From assembly GCA_026003615.1 (NCBI GenBank), contig BPHQ01000002.1, positions 343,674 through 407,673 of the forward strand: a DNA stretch of 64,000 nucleotides. The letters are read 5' to 3'. Position 1 is the stretch's first letter; each line of letters starts with the position of its first letter. Below the pieces are notes generated by a model that worked only from the letters and a program-made list of their open reading frames with translations, ran no database searches and had not been told where the DNA came from. This document shows, in pieces, positions 54,222 through 63,429 of the stretch. A program made the position numbers and the translations under genes. Origin of the DNA: Bellilinea sp. Lineage in GTDB: Bacteria; Chloroflexota; Anaerolineae; Anaerolineales; Anaerolineaceae.

Positions 54222-57200
54222 CTAAGCCCGCATTAATTGTTCCACCCGGCTTTCACCCACATTGAAGTACTTGGCCAGGGGATGATGAACAATAATCGCC
54301 GCGGTAGATTGCTCCGGCACCAGTTGATAAGCCTCGGTCAGGCGCATACCCAATTCCGATTCCGCCGGTAAGAGTGCAAACACTTTTTGATGATCCGCCA
54401 ATTCGGGAATAGCGGGATAGCCCCACGAATAACGCTTACCCTGACCCGCCGGCAAGCCCAATTCACGCCGGATGTGGCGGTGCAGATATTCAGCGGCTGC
54501 CTCAGCGGTTTGGACGGCTAATCCATGGACAAAATACGCTTCGCTGTAATCGCCCTTTGCTTGAAGTTCCTCGAATCGCTGGCTTGCACCTTCTCCAACC
54601 GTCACAACCTGAAACGCCACCACATCCATCAGGCCGCTTTCCACCGGACTGAAATAATCGGCAAGACATAAAAACTCCCCATTCAATTGACGGGGGAATT
54701 GGAAACGCACCAGTTCGGCAGGGCTGCCTTGTTGAACACTGCCGGGTTCATACACAACAAGGTCGTTTCCCTCTGACTGAGCTGGAAAGTAACCGTACAC
54801 TCCCTTGGGTTTCAACCACCCCGTGCGGATGGCTTCCCGTTTCATCTTTTCAAGCCGTTCTTCGTATGTGCGCAGCAATTCTTCCCACGCTTCGCCGTGA
54901 GTATTCTTTGCTCCCCAGGAAAGGCGGAACAATTCGTTTTTGAACAGACACTCGAAAACCGATTCCAGCGGCATGCTTCGCACAACGCGAACACCCCAGG
55001 AAGGAGGTCGCGGGATTTGACTTGCAGGAGGAACCGCAGAACGGCGTCTTGGGACAGACTGCTGTTCACCTGAACCCTGCCGCCCCAGTTCTACCTCCGC
55101 CTCGCGTTGAATGGTCTCTATTAATTTTTGGCGCTCTTCCGGCTGAACCAGGGCATCCATCGTTGCCAAGCCTTCAAAAGCGTCCTTGCAGTAAAAGACA
55201 CCCGCCGGATAAAACTCACCGCTCTCGGTCAGTAAAATTCTCCTGCCAAAACGGCGGTTGATCGCCGCTCCGCCAATCAAAACCGGAAAATTAAGACCTC
55301 GGCGGTGCAGTTCGTTTACAATCAATGGCATTTGTTTGCTGGTGCTGACCAGTAACGCACTTAATCCAATGGCGGTTGCATTGACTTCCACTGCCTTGGA
55401 GATGATTGTTTCCGCTGGCACCTGCTTACCCAAATCAATGACTTCATAGCCGTTGTTGACCAAAATCGTCTTGACCAGATTTTTACCAATATCATGCACA
55501 TCCCCATAGACGGTGGCCAGCACCATCAATCCTTTGCTGACCCCTTCTTTCTTCTCCAAATAATTTTCCAGATAAGCCACCGACTTCTTCATCACTTCCG
55601 CAGATTGGAGGACAAACGGCAAAATTAACTCGCCACTGCCAAATTTATCGCCCACTTCTTTCATGGCCGGCAGCAGTACTTCGTTGAGTATGTACACCGC
55701 AGTTTGATGCCGGCTGGGGTGCATCCCACGCTGAATAATCTCGTCAATATCCGCCTCCACACCCTCTTTCTGACGATGCAAGATGCGCCAGTGCAGCCGT
55801 TGTTCGGCCGTCATTGCCTGCAACACTGCCTGAGTTTGGGAAGTTTTCCCTTCGCTTTCCGCCCCACTTTGCTCAATGTGAGCAATAAACCGTTGCAGTG
55901 CATCGGCACGGCGGTTGAAAATCAAATCCTCGGCGAGCGTGCGTTCTTCTTCGCCAATTTCCGCATAAGGTGTAATGTGAGCCGGGTTGACAATGGCCAT
56001 ATCTAACCCGGCCTGAACACAGTGATAGAGCATGACACTATTGAGAACCGCCCGCGCCCGGCTGCCTAAACCAAATGAGACGTTGCTCACTCCCAACGAG
56101 GTCAGCACACCCGGCAATTCCGCTTTAATCCGGCGGATGCCTTCAATCGTCTCAATAGCCGATCCAGCAAATTCAGCATCACCGGTTGCCAGCGTAAAGG
56201 TGAGTGCATCAAACACCAGATCACCGGGGCGCAAACCATGTTCCTCAACTGCGATTTGATAAATCCGCCGGGCTACTTCGAGTTTACGTTCGGCGGTCTT
56301 TGCCATGCCTTGTTCATCAATCGTCAAAACAATCACCGCCGCATTGTATTTACGCGCCAGTGCAAACACGCGGTCGGCTTTTTCTCGCCCGCCTTCCAGA
56401 TGAGTTGAATTGATCAAACAGCGCCCCGGTGCAGTCTGCAATGCGGCTTCCAGCACATCCGGCTCGGTGGTGTCAATCACCAATGGAACACGAACGGCCG
56501 GCGCCAATTTTTTGATGACCTTGCGCATCGTTTCGACTTCGTCTGCGCGTTCGGTCAATGCGACGCAAACATCCAAACCATGCGCTCCTGATTCGACCTG
56601 CTCGTAAGCAATTTCCAGAATATCATCGTAACGTTCTTCCAAAATCAATTTCTTAAACTTGCGCGAGCCTTGCGTATTCAACCGTTCACCAATCAAGAAG
56701 GGGCGCGGTTCCTGCAGCATGGGTTGAGCCTGCATGGCAGAAGCGAGGCGGGGAATAAAAAATTGCGGACGCGGTGGGCGCGGTTTATGTCCGACCCTCT
56801 CAACCAGCAAACGCAAATGCTCCGGTGTTGTGCCGCAGCAGCCCCCAACCACATTGACACGGTGCTTTTCAACAAATTCTGCCAGCGCTTCGGCAAACGG
56901 CTGAGGTTCAAGGGGATAGACCGCCTGACCATCTACGTTCAGCGGCAGACCAGCATTGGGTATGCAGGAAACCGGCAGGGGGCTGATTTCTCCTAAAAAA
57001 CGGATGGGTTCGCGCATATGTTCGGGGCCGGTAGAGCAATTCATCCCAATCACATCAATGGGCAGCCCTTCCAAAATTGTTTCCACGGCCGAAATGTCCG
57101 TCCCCAGCAGCATTCGTCCGGAGGTGTCCAGCGTCACCTGTGCCTGTATGGGCAGGTAATGACCCGTTTCTGCAAAGGCGCGTTGAATACCCTCAATGGC

Positions 57201-57740
57201 AGCCTTGACCTCCAGGATATCCTGCGAAGTTTCAATCAACAATAAATCCACTCCACCCTCGATCAATCCACGCGCCTGTTCCCGAAAGACATCTGCCAGA
57301 TCCTCGAAGGTCACATCCGACAATTCCGGATCATCCATCGAAGGGAGTTTGCCGGAAGGGCCAATGGAACCGGCCACAAAACGTGGGTGATCGGGAGTGC
57401 TGTACTCATCCGCAAGCCGGCGCGCCAAAGCAGCTGCGGCACGGTTAATTTCCAGCACTTGATCTTGAAGACCGTACTCGGCAAGCGTAATCCGGTTTGA
57501 GCGAAAAGTGTCCGTTTCGATCACATCCACCCCTACCTCTAAAAATGAGCGGTGTACCCGTTCAACTGCCTGAGGGTAGGTGATGACCAGATAATCATTA
57601 CATCCCATCGTTTTTTCTCCGCCAAAATGCTCGGCGGTCAGATTCATTTTTTGCAAACTGGTGCCCATTGCGCCATCAAAGACCAGCACACGCTGTTCAA
57701 GAGCATCCAGATATCGGCGGTTGGTATAGGTTCGTTGCAT
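54222..57740 (-). CDS. metH: Cobalamin-dependent methionine synthase
   Basis: A 1172-residue modular enzyme that transfers the methyl group of methyl-THF via cobalamin to homocysteine. In order: homocysteine domain (about 1-315, G-M-N-C-S-T-G and G-G-C-C-G-T-T-P zinc Cys), pterin domain (about 340-610, I-G-E-R-L-N-T-Q-G), B12 cap and B12-binding domain (about 660-890) with the cobalt-ligating His in D-V-H-D-I-G-K-N, and a C-terminal reactivation domain (about 960-1170) with Y-S-W-G-Y-P-A-I-P-E-L. All modules are present, so self-reactivation with SAM should work. TTGGAGGAT precedes the ATG. It is controlled by a SAM-I riboswitch. Confidence 0.96.
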   Translation of the reverse strand: MQRTYTNRRYLDALEQRVLVFDGAMGTSLQKMNLTAEHFGGEKTMGCNDYLVITYPQAVERVHRSFLEVGVDVIETDTFRSNRITLAEYGLQDQVLEINRAAAALARRLADEYSTPDHPRFVAGSIGPSGKLPSMDDPELSDVTFEDLADVFREQARGLIEGGVDLLLIETSQDILEVKAAIEGIQRAFAETGHYLPIQAQVTLDTSGRMLLGTDISAVETILEGLPIDVIGMNCSTGPEHMREPIRFLGEISPLPVSCIPNAGLPLNVDGQAVYPLEPQPFAEALAEFVEKHRVNVVGGCCGTTPEHLRLLVERVGHKPRPPRPQFFIPRLASAMQAQPMLQEPRPFLIGERLNTQGSRKFKKLILEERYDDILEIAYEQVESGAHGLDVCVALTERADEVETMRKVIKKLAPAVRVPLVIDTTEPDVLEAALQTAPGRCLINSTHLEGGREKADRVFALARKYNAAVIVLTIDEQGMAKTAERKLEVARRIYQIAVEEHGLRPGDLVFDALTFTLATGDAEFAGSAIETIEGIRRIKAELPGVLTSLGVSNVSFGLGSRARAVLNSVMLYHCVQAGLDMAIVNPAHITPYAEIGEEERTLAEDLIFNRRADALQRFIAHIEQSGAESEGKTSQTQAVLQAMTAEQRLHWRILHRQKEGVEADIDEIIQRGMHPSRHQTAVYILNEVLLPAMKEVGDKFGSGELILPFVLQSAEVMKKSVAYLENYLEKKEGVSKGLMVLATVYGDVHDIGKNLVKTILVNNGYEVIDLGKQVPAETIISKAVEVNATAIGLSALLVSTSKQMPLIVNELHRRGLNFPVLIGGAAINRRFGRRILLTESGEFYPAGVFYCKDAFEGLATMDALVQPEERQKLIETIQREAEVELGRQGSGEQQSVPRRRSAVPPASQIPRPPSWGVRVVRSMPLESVFECLFKNELFRLSWGAKNTHGEAWEELLRTYEERLEKMKREAIRTGWLKPKGVYGYFPAQSEGNDLVVYEPGSVQQGSPAELVRFQFPRQLNGEFLCLADYFSPVESGLMDVVAFQVVTVGEGASQRFEELQAKGDYSEAYFVHGLAVQTAEAAAEYLHRHIRRELGLPAGQGKRYSWGYPAIPELADHQKVFALLPAESELGMRLTEAYQLVPEQSTAAIIVHHPLAKYFNVGESRVEQLMRA

Positions 57741-57759
57741 AACTTATCCTCCAAGATAT

Positions 57760-57782
57760 AAAAAACCTCTCTGGACGAGAGG
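57760..57782 (-). terminator. Riboswitch-controlled intrinsic terminator before metH
   Basis: On the minus strand CCTCTC-GTCCA-GAGAGG followed by six T residues forms a strong terminator 20 bases before the metH start. Its 5' arm and loop, CTCTCGTC, can pair instead with GATGAGAG, the 3' strand of the riboswitch P1 stem (57804-57811), giving an antiterminator of 8 bp with one G-U pair. Confidence 0.85.
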
Positions 57783-57805
57783 CACATCATTCCATGAATC
57801 GCTCT

Positions 57806-57918
<113 letters not shown>

Positions 57919-58085
57919 CGCCGGGATATTCCCGGTCAATCAGTTACTCCAAATTCTACCACATTTGGCTAAAATTACAATCAATGGAGACAACCTTCTC
58001 CATCTGGCGCGCTCCATGCAACCTGTTACCAAAATCCTCCCTCGCTCATAAGTGGATAGGATATAATTTTTGGAGAGGTTGCATC

Positions 58086-58490
58086 GTGGAAAAACAAAAT
58101 CTCCCGCCATTTATCCCATTTCTCGCTTCCGCTCTGATTTTGGCAGCAATTGGTCTGGCAGGGTTATTCCTGCTTTTCAACCTGACTTTACCAACCCTCG
58201 GGCCGCGCTGGCTGTTCTTTTTTCTGACAACGATCACTGCAAGCGGCCTGGCGCTGCCAGTGATATATTTTCTCCACTGGAGGTTTCCCAGCCCCACTCC
58301 AGTTACGCCCGGTATCATGGTACGGCAGGCAATTTGGGTTGGTTTGTATTTCGATCTTCTGGCCTGGTTTCAAATGGGGCGCTTCCTGACTCTTCCTCTG
58401 GGATTTGCGCTGGCAGCTGGCCTTTCAGCCATTGAATTTGCCATCCGGCTCGCCGAACGCAGCCGTTTTGTCGCCGGTGAAAATGAATGA
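58086..58490 (+). CDS. Small membrane protein of unknown function upstream of selA
   Basis: A 134-residue protein with about four hydrophobic segments (about 10-32, 42-62, 75-95, 98-118) and a short polar C-terminus. I do not recognise a family. The start is GTG at 58086 behind GGAGAGG; a TATAAT box lies at 58062-58067, which suggests a short leader, though the -35 region is weak. The gene overlaps selA by 8 bp, so the two are coupled, but a role in selenium metabolism is only a guess. A longer frame upstream would run through the promoter and is rejected. Confidence 0.7.
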   Translation: MEKQNLPPFIPFLASALILAAIGLAGLFLLFNLTLPTLGPRWLFFFLTTITASGLALPVIYFLHWRFPSPTPVTPGIMVRQAIWVGLYFDLLAWFQMGRFLTLPLGFALAAGLSAIEFAIRLAERSRFVAGENE

Positions 58491-59844
58491 ACTTCGCCGT
58501 TTGCCCTCGGTTGACCGGCTTTTGCACACCCCACAAGCCGAACTGTGGATTAATGAGTACGGAAGACCCTTAACCCTCAACGCCATCCGCACCGCATTGG
58601 AGCAAATCCGGCAAGATTTCAAACCCGATCAACCCCACATCCGTGAAGAGGACCTGTTCCGATTAGTTGAAACGAATCTCACCCGCTGGACACAATTGAC
58701 GCTACAGCCAGTCATTAACGCCACCGGCGTGATTCTTCATACCAATCTGGGACGCGCCCCCCTTAGCCAATCAGCACTCCGCTCCATTCAGGCATGTGCC
58801 AGCGGTTACAGCACGCTGGAATATGAGCTGACCACCGGCAAACGAGGCAAACGCGAAATTCATGCCCAATCCATCTTAACCCGTCTGACCGGAGCAGAAG
58901 ATGCTTTGGTGGTCAACAACAACGCTGCTGCGGTTTTGCTGGCGCTTTCAGCCCTGGCACATAGTAAGCCGGTCATCATTTCACGCACTCAGCTGATTGA
59001 AATTGGCGGCGGTTTTCGAGTGCCAGATGTAATGAAACAATCCGGAGCAAAGTTAATTGAAATCGGCACAACCAACCGGGTTCACCTCTCCGATTATGAA
59101 ATCGCTCTGCAAAACTACCCCGGCGCGTTGGTTTTACATGCTCATCATTCCAATTTCCGCCTGATTGGCTTTGCCAGTGAACCGGATCTCGCCGATATCG
59201 TCAATCTCGCGCACCGCTACCAGACAATCGCCATAGATGATCTCGGTTCAGGAGCATTGCTCGATACAGCTCTCTTTGGGCTGGAACATGAACCGACTGT
59301 TCAAGAGTCCCTGCAAGCCGGCTGTGACCTTGTTTGTTTTTCGGGTGATAAATTACTTGGCGGACCACAGGCAGGTATCCTCGTTGGTAAGACTGAATTA
59401 CTTGCCAAAATCAAAAAACATCCTCTCGCCCGAGCTGTGCGGGCAGATAAACTTTGCCTTGCCGCACTCGCCGCCACTTTACTTCATTATCTAAAGGATG
59501 AAGCCCTGACTGAAATTCCAATCTGGCGGATGATTTCCCAAACTCAAGAAGAAATCCGTCGGCGGGCGCTTGACTGGCAAGCTCGGCTGGGATTTGGAGA
59601 AGTAATCAGCGGTCATTCGACTGTGGGTGGTGGTTCATTGCCCGAAGAAACTCTACCTACCAATCTGCTTGCTCTAACCGTACCCAAGGCGGAGCGCTTC
59701 CTTGCACGCCTGAGGGAAGGCACACCAGCGATCATCGCCCGAATTGAAAATGACCGCATCGTGCTTGACCCCCGAACGGTCTTGCTTAAACAAGAAGAAG
59801 AACTGCTCTCCAGATTGCAGGAACTGTTGGATTTGTACAATTAA
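58483..59844 (+). CDS. selA: L-seryl-tRNA(Sec) selenium transferase
   Basis: A 453-residue PLP enzyme that converts Ser-tRNA(Sec) to Sec-tRNA(Sec) using selenophosphate. The family N-terminus L-R-R-L-P-S-V-D-R-L-L, the core I-N-A-T-G-V-I-L-H-T-N-L-G-R-A-P-L, and the PLP Lys in S-G-D-K-L-L-G-G-P-Q-A-G (Lys 290) are clear. The start ATG at 58483 overlaps the upstream gene by 8 bp. Its presence shows that the organism makes selenocysteine, which supports the UGA-containing OsmC gene at 8489. selB, selD and the Sec tRNA are not found in this window and must lie elsewhere. Confidence 0.96.
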   Translation: MNELRRLPSVDRLLHTPQAELWINEYGRPLTLNAIRTALEQIRQDFKPDQPHIREEDLFRLVETNLTRWTQLTLQPVINATGVILHTNLGRAPLSQSALRSIQACASGYSTLEYELTTGKRGKREIHAQSILTRLTGAEDALVVNNNAAAVLLALSALAHSKPVIISRTQLIEIGGGFRVPDVMKQSGAKLIEIGTTNRVHLSDYEIALQNYPGALVLHAHHSNFRLIGFASEPDLADIVNLAHRYQTIAIDDLGSGALLDTALFGLEHEPTVQESLQAGCDLVCFSGDKLLGGPQAGILVGKTELLAKIKKHPLARAVRADKLCLAALAATLLHYLKDEALTEIPIWRMISQTQEEIRRRALDWQARLGFGEVISGHSTVGGGSLPEETLPTNLLALTVPKAERFLARLREGTPAIIARIENDRIVLDPRTVLLKQEEELLSRLQELLDLYN

Positions 59845-59876
59845 AATCTCCCCATACCTCTCCTGAAGGATTTGCA

Positions 59877-61112
59877 ATGAAAAATCAGATTGATACTCTC
59901 ATGCAAGAAAATCAAATGGATGCCTTGTTGGTGACCGGTAGTGCGATGCATAATCCAGCGATGGTTTATTTGACCGGTGGCGGGCATGTAACCGCAGCCG
60001 ATTTAATCAAAGTCCGTCATCAGCCGGCCGTTTTGTTTTGTGGCCAAATGGAACGCGATGAAGCCGCCAAAAGCGGTCTGAATGTCCGCCTCTATTCCGA
60101 CTACCCTCTCAAACCCCTGCTGGAAGAGGCTGGACAGGACTACACCCGCGCCCTGGCCCTTCGTTATCGTCAGATGCTGCACGATTTGGGCTTGATCCGC
60201 GGCCGGGTCGCCCTCTATGGACAGGTTGAAATTGGCCCAATCTTTGGTATTCTGCAAGAACTCAGCCGGTTGTTGCCCGATGTGGAGTGGGTTGGTTTTA
60301 CCCGCGACCCGATTCTAATGCCAGCGATGATGACCAAAGACGCTGCGGAAATTGAACGGATTCGCTGTATGGCAAAAATCACTACTGAAGTCGTTGCCCG
60401 TACGGCGGATTTCCTGACTCATCACAAGGTTGAAAACGAAGTGCTGATTCAGCCGGACGGGAAACCCTTGACCATTGGTGATGTGAAAAGCCGAATCAAC
60501 CTGTGGTTGAGTGAATTGGGTGCCGAAAATCCCGAAGGCACCATCTTTGCGATGGGGCGAGATGCCGGTGTTCCTCACAGCAGCGGCAACCCGGCCGATT
60601 TGGTGCGGCTCGGTAAAACGATCGTCTTTGACATTTTCCCCTGCGAAGCAGGCGGCGGTTATTACTATGACTTCACTCGCACCTGGTCACTGGGCTACGC
60701 CAGCGACGAAGCTCTTGATCTTTACCAACAGGTCAAAAATGTGTACGACACCATCGTATCGGAGTTAACCATCAACACACCGTTCGCCCGTTACCAGCAG
60801 CGCACCTGCCAGCTATTTGAGGAGTTGGGTCATCCCACCATTCAAAGCGACCCGCAGACGCACGAAGGCTATGTACACAGTATCGGGCATGGTCTCGGCT
60901 TGCATGTTCACGAAATGCCATTCAGTGGGGCAATAGCCGGATCGCAAGATTTGCTCGTTCCGGGAGTAGTCATCACCATTGAGCCAGGGCTGTACTACCC
61001 CTCGCGCGAAATGGGATTCAGGATTGAAGACACCTACTTTGCCCGTGAAGACGGCGGTTTTGAGCGCTTTGCGGACTTTCCGTATGATTTTGTTTTACCA
61101 ATGCGCCCATAA
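59877..61112 (+). CDS. M24-family aminopeptidase (Xaa-Pro type)
   Basis: A 411-residue metallopeptidase with a creatinase-like N-terminal domain (about 1-150) and a pita-bread catalytic domain (about 160-405). The five metal ligands are seen in V-F-D-I-F-P, Y-Y-Y-D-F-T-R-T-W, G-H-G-L-G-L-H-V-H-E, T-I-E-P-G-L-Y-Y and F-R-I-E-D-T-Y-F. It removes N-terminal residues next to proline or cleaves a related amide. GAAGGA precedes the ATG. It lies 32 bp downstream of selA on the same strand; co-transcription is likely, functional linkage is not obvious. Confidence 0.9.
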   Translation: MKNQIDTLMQENQMDALLVTGSAMHNPAMVYLTGGGHVTAADLIKVRHQPAVLFCGQMERDEAAKSGLNVRLYSDYPLKPLLEEAGQDYTRALALRYRQMLHDLGLIRGRVALYGQVEIGPIFGILQELSRLLPDVEWVGFTRDPILMPAMMTKDAAEIERIRCMAKITTEVVARTADFLTHHKVENEVLIQPDGKPLTIGDVKSRINLWLSELGAENPEGTIFAMGRDAGVPHSSGNPADLVRLGKTIVFDIFPCEAGGGYYYDFTRTWSLGYASDEALDLYQQVKNVYDTIVSELTINTPFARYQQRTCQLFEELGHPTIQSDPQTHEGYVHSIGHGLGLHVHEMPFSGAIAGSQDLLVPGVVITIEPGLYYPSREMGFRIEDTYFAREDGGFERFADFPYDFVLPMRP

Positions 61113-61132
61113 AACTATGGTATAAATCAGAT

Positions 61133-62179
61133 ATGATGAGCCGATTTTCTTCGGAATTACCACCCGCCAGAGTATTGGGAATTGAAACGTCCTGTGATGA
61201 AACCGCTGCAGCCGTCGTTGAAAACGGCCGTGCATTATTATCCAGTGTTGTAGCCAGCCAGGTGGATATCCACGCTCAATATGGCGGCGTATTTCCTGAA
61301 GTTGCATCCCGCCAGCATATCCGCACCATTTACGCAATTGTAGATGAGGCTCTGCAGCGGGCTCATCTGGGGCTGTCTGATATTGATGCCATTGCCGTTA
61401 CCCGTGGACCCGGCCTGGCCGGCTCCCTGGTGATCGGGGTCAATCTGGCAAAGGGATTGGCCATCGCCCAAAACCTTCCCTTGATCGGTGTCAACCATCT
61501 GGAAGGTCATATTTACTCTGCATGGTTGTATCCGGGGGATGCTCCCAATCCACCTCCGCCGCCGGAATTTCCCCTGCTGGCTTTACTGGTTTCTGGTGGC
61601 CACACCGAATTGATTTTGATACGCCAGCACCTCGAATATCAACGATTGGGCGGCACATTGGATGATGCTGCCGGAGAAGCCTTTGACAAGGTCGCCCGCT
61701 TGCTCGGGTTACCATATCCGGGTGGGCCGTCCATTCAAAAAGCCGCTCAGGATGGTAATCCGCAGGCGTTTACCTTTCCGCGCGCCCGGCTGGAAGGCAC
61801 CTGGAATTTCTCCTTCAGTGGTTTGAAAACCGCCGTACTGCGAACCGTGCGCGATTTGGAAAGCCGCGGGCGCAACTTGCCTGTTCCCGATCTGGCAGCC
61901 AGTTTTCAAGCCGCCGTTGTAGACACCCTCGTCCAAAAAACCTTCCACGCTGCCAAGGTATATCAAGCCAGGGCGATTCTGGTTGCCGGTGGTGTTTCAG
62001 CCAATGAGGCTTTGCGAAACGCCTTTCTCTCCCAGCGCGAATTTCCGGTGCATATTCCCCCGCTTTCACTTTGCACCGACAACGCGGCGATGATCGCCGC
62101 TGCCGGTTATTTCCATTACATCGCTGGTGAACGCCATCCCCTCAATTTGGACGTGTTACCCAACTGGACGCTCTCGTGA
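61133..62179 (+). CDS. tsaD: tRNA N6-adenosine threonylcarbamoyltransferase
   Basis: A 348-residue enzyme that places threonylcarbamoyl on A37 of ANN-decoding tRNAs. It contains L-G-I-E-T-S-C-D-E-T (about 15), the metal-binding H-L-E-G-H (about 122), L-V-S-G-G-H-T and the later F-S-G-L-K-T (about 230), and G-G-V-S-A-N, all intact. There is no Shine-Dalgarno sequence before the two tandem ATG codons, and a TATAAA box at 61121-61126 ends only six bases before the start, so a leaderless transcript is possible. Confidence 0.96.
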   Translation: MMSRFSSELPPARVLGIETSCDETAAAVVENGRALLSSVVASQVDIHAQYGGVFPEVASRQHIRTIYAIVDEALQRAHLGLSDIDAIAVTRGPGLAGSLVIGVNLAKGLAIAQNLPLIGVNHLEGHIYSAWLYPGDAPNPPPPPEFPLLALLVSGGHTELILIRQHLEYQRLGGTLDDAAGEAFDKVARLLGLPYPGGPSIQKAAQDGNPQAFTFPRARLEGTWNFSFSGLKTAVLRTVRDLESRGRNLPVPDLAASFQAAVVDTLVQKTFHAAKVYQARAILVAGGVSANEALRNAFLSQREFPVHIPPLSLCTDNAAMIAAAGYFHYIAGERHPLNLDVLPNWTLS

Positions 62180-62217
62180 TTTAGCGCAACTTTCTGCTTA
62201 AAAGGATATCTAATCAA

Positions 62218-62838
62218 ATGAACGTCGAGAGCAATCCTGAAGCATCCCTCTCTCTGGAAGCCTTGAAGAATGGCGACCGGCATGAGCTGGCACGAATGGT
62301 TGACTTATACTCCGAAAAAATCTATAGACTGGCGCTTAAGTTCACAAACAACCCACAGGACGCTGAAGATGTTTTGCAAGAAACGTTTCTCAAAGCCATG
62401 CGTGCCTTGCCGGAATTTGAAGGTCGTTCCAGCCTTTCGACATGGCTTTACCGCATCGCGGTCAACGAAGCGTTGATGCTTTTGCGCAAACAAAAGCCAG
62501 ATATTGCCCTGGATATCCCTGCGGAAGAAGAAGATTCTTCGGAGGAAATGTCCTCAAACGGCTTGATTCTGGCTGATTGGTGTTGTTTACCGGAGGATGA
62601 ACTGCTTTCGGAAGAATCACGACGCTTTCTGGATCAGGCCATTCAGCAACTGCCGGCAACTCTGCGAGGTGTGTTTGTTCTACGGGATCTGGAGGGTATG
62701 TCTATCAAAGAAACGGCGGATTTGCTGGGACTGAGCGAAACCAACGTAAAAACACGTCTTTTACGCGCTCGCCTTTTCCTTCGCCAACAGTTATCCCGAT
62801 ATTTTGGCGAGCGGCTCAAAGAATGGGAACAAAAATGA
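62218..62838 (+). CDS. ECF-type RNA polymerase sigma factor
   Basis: A 206-residue sigma-70 family factor of the extracytoplasmic-function group. Region 2 (about 20-95) has D-A-E-D-V-L-Q-E-T-F-L-K-A and F-E-G-R-S-S-L-S-T-W-L-Y-R-I-A. An acidic linker (about 103-120, rich in Glu/Asp/Ser) separates region 4 (about 135-195), with L-R-D-L-E-G-M-S-I-K-E-T-A and T-N-V-K-T-R-L-L-R-A-R. AAAGGA precedes the ATG. It is followed, with a 4-bp overlap, by a zinc anti-sigma protein that should hold it inactive until a signal, often redox, releases it. Confidence 0.93.
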   Translation: MNVESNPEASLSLEALKNGDRHELARMVDLYSEKIYRLALKFTNNPQDAEDVLQETFLKAMRALPEFEGRSSLSTWLYRIAVNEALMLLRKQKPDIALDIPAEEEDSSEEMSSNGLILADWCCLPEDELLSEESRRFLDQAIQQLPATLRGVFVLRDLEGMSIKETADLLGLSETNVKTRLLRARLFLRQQLSRYFGERLKEWEQK

Positions 62839-63095
62839 GCGATCATCTGGACTGTCAGCAATTGCTTTCGTCTATATCCGAATTCGTGGATGGCGAATTA
62901 GACCCGGAATTGTGCCGGCGGATTGAACAACACCTCACCGAATGTGAAAACTGCCGGATTGTTATTAACACCCTGCGAAAGACGATTGATTTATACCAGC
63001 ATCAACCGGCGAGTGAAGGTTTACCCCGAGAAATCCGCCAGCGTCTCTTTTACCGCTTGCACCTTGAAGATTTTTTGAACCACGACCCGGCTTAA
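62835..63095 (+). CDS. Zinc-binding anti-sigma factor (ZAS type)
   Basis: An 86-residue protein (about 90 if the earlier in-frame ATG at 62823 is used) with the H-L-T-E-C-E-N-C motif (H-x3-C-x2-C), which binds zinc and is the mark of ZAS/zf-HC2 anti-sigma factors. There is no membrane segment, so it is cytosolic, as in redox-sensing RsrA-like proteins. Its ATG at 62835 overlaps the sigma gene stop in ATGA, giving matched synthesis. It probably binds the sigma factor upstream and releases it when the zinc thiolates are oxidised; this mechanism is inferred. Confidence 0.88.
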   Translation: MSDHLDCQQLLSSISEFVDGELDPELCRRIEQHLTECENCRIVINTLRKTIDLYQHQPASEGLPREIRQRLFYRLHLEDFLNHDPA

Positions 63096-63098
63096 TGT

Positions 63099-63124
63099 AA
63101 CTTTATCTTAATCAGCGCATCTAA
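63099..63124 (+). promoter_or_regulatory. Candidate ECF-type promoter of the zinc-ribbon gene
   Basis: AACTTT (63099-63104), a 15-base spacer and TCTAA (63120-63124) resemble the AAC-containing -35 and short -10 of ECF promoters. The expected start near 63130 leaves a short leader with AAGGAG at 63136-63141. The same AACTTT-N15-TCTAA pattern occurs just before the sigma gene (62188-62213). Confidence 0.4.
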
Positions 63125-63153
63125 ATAACCGGAACAAGGAGCAATCAATCAGG

Positions 63154-63378
63154 ATGGGCGGAGAAGGACATCCACAACAACATAAATTTTACCGCAATCA
63201 ACATCCGTCCATTTCATTTTCGCTCCAGTCCGATCTGCTTAGCTCGAACCACAGTGTCAGCCGCCCAAAAGCCGGTAAACCCTGTCCGGTATGCGGTTTG
63301 GGCATTATGGATTATGACGGTTTACTCAACCTAAAATGTCCGGTATGCGGATTTGGTGAAGGCGGCTGCTTTACTTGA
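63154..63378 (+). CDS. Small double-CPVCG zinc-ribbon-like protein
   Basis: A 74-residue protein with a polar, disordered-looking N-terminal half and two C-P-V-C-G knuckles (about 44-48 and 62-66), which should bind one zinc or iron ion as in zinc ribbons or rubredoxin-like folds. I do not recognise a named family. AAGGAG lies 12 bases before the ATG, slightly far. It sits between the ECF sigma pair and a disulfide oxidoreductase, so a thiol or metal stress function is suggested by context only. Confidence 0.7.
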   Translation: MGGEGHPQQHKFYRNQHPSISFSLQSDLLSSNHSVSRPKAGKPCPVCGLGIMDYDGLLNLKCPVCGFGEGGCFT

Positions 63379-63429
63379 TAAAATAAAAACAGACATCCCG
63401 TGAGGATGGAAAATTTTTTGGAGGAAAAA

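Noticed and set aside
62188..62213. ECF promoter directly driving the sigma gene
   Set aside because: Not listed as a feature because the -10 box ends four bases before the ATG and would leave the ribosome site untranscribed; kept only as part of the motif comparison.
63394..63419. Terminator before the disulfide oxidoreductase gene (CATCC/GGATG followed by a T run)
   Set aside because: The stem has only five base pairs and the T run is five bases away and merges with the ribosome site region; too weak to call.
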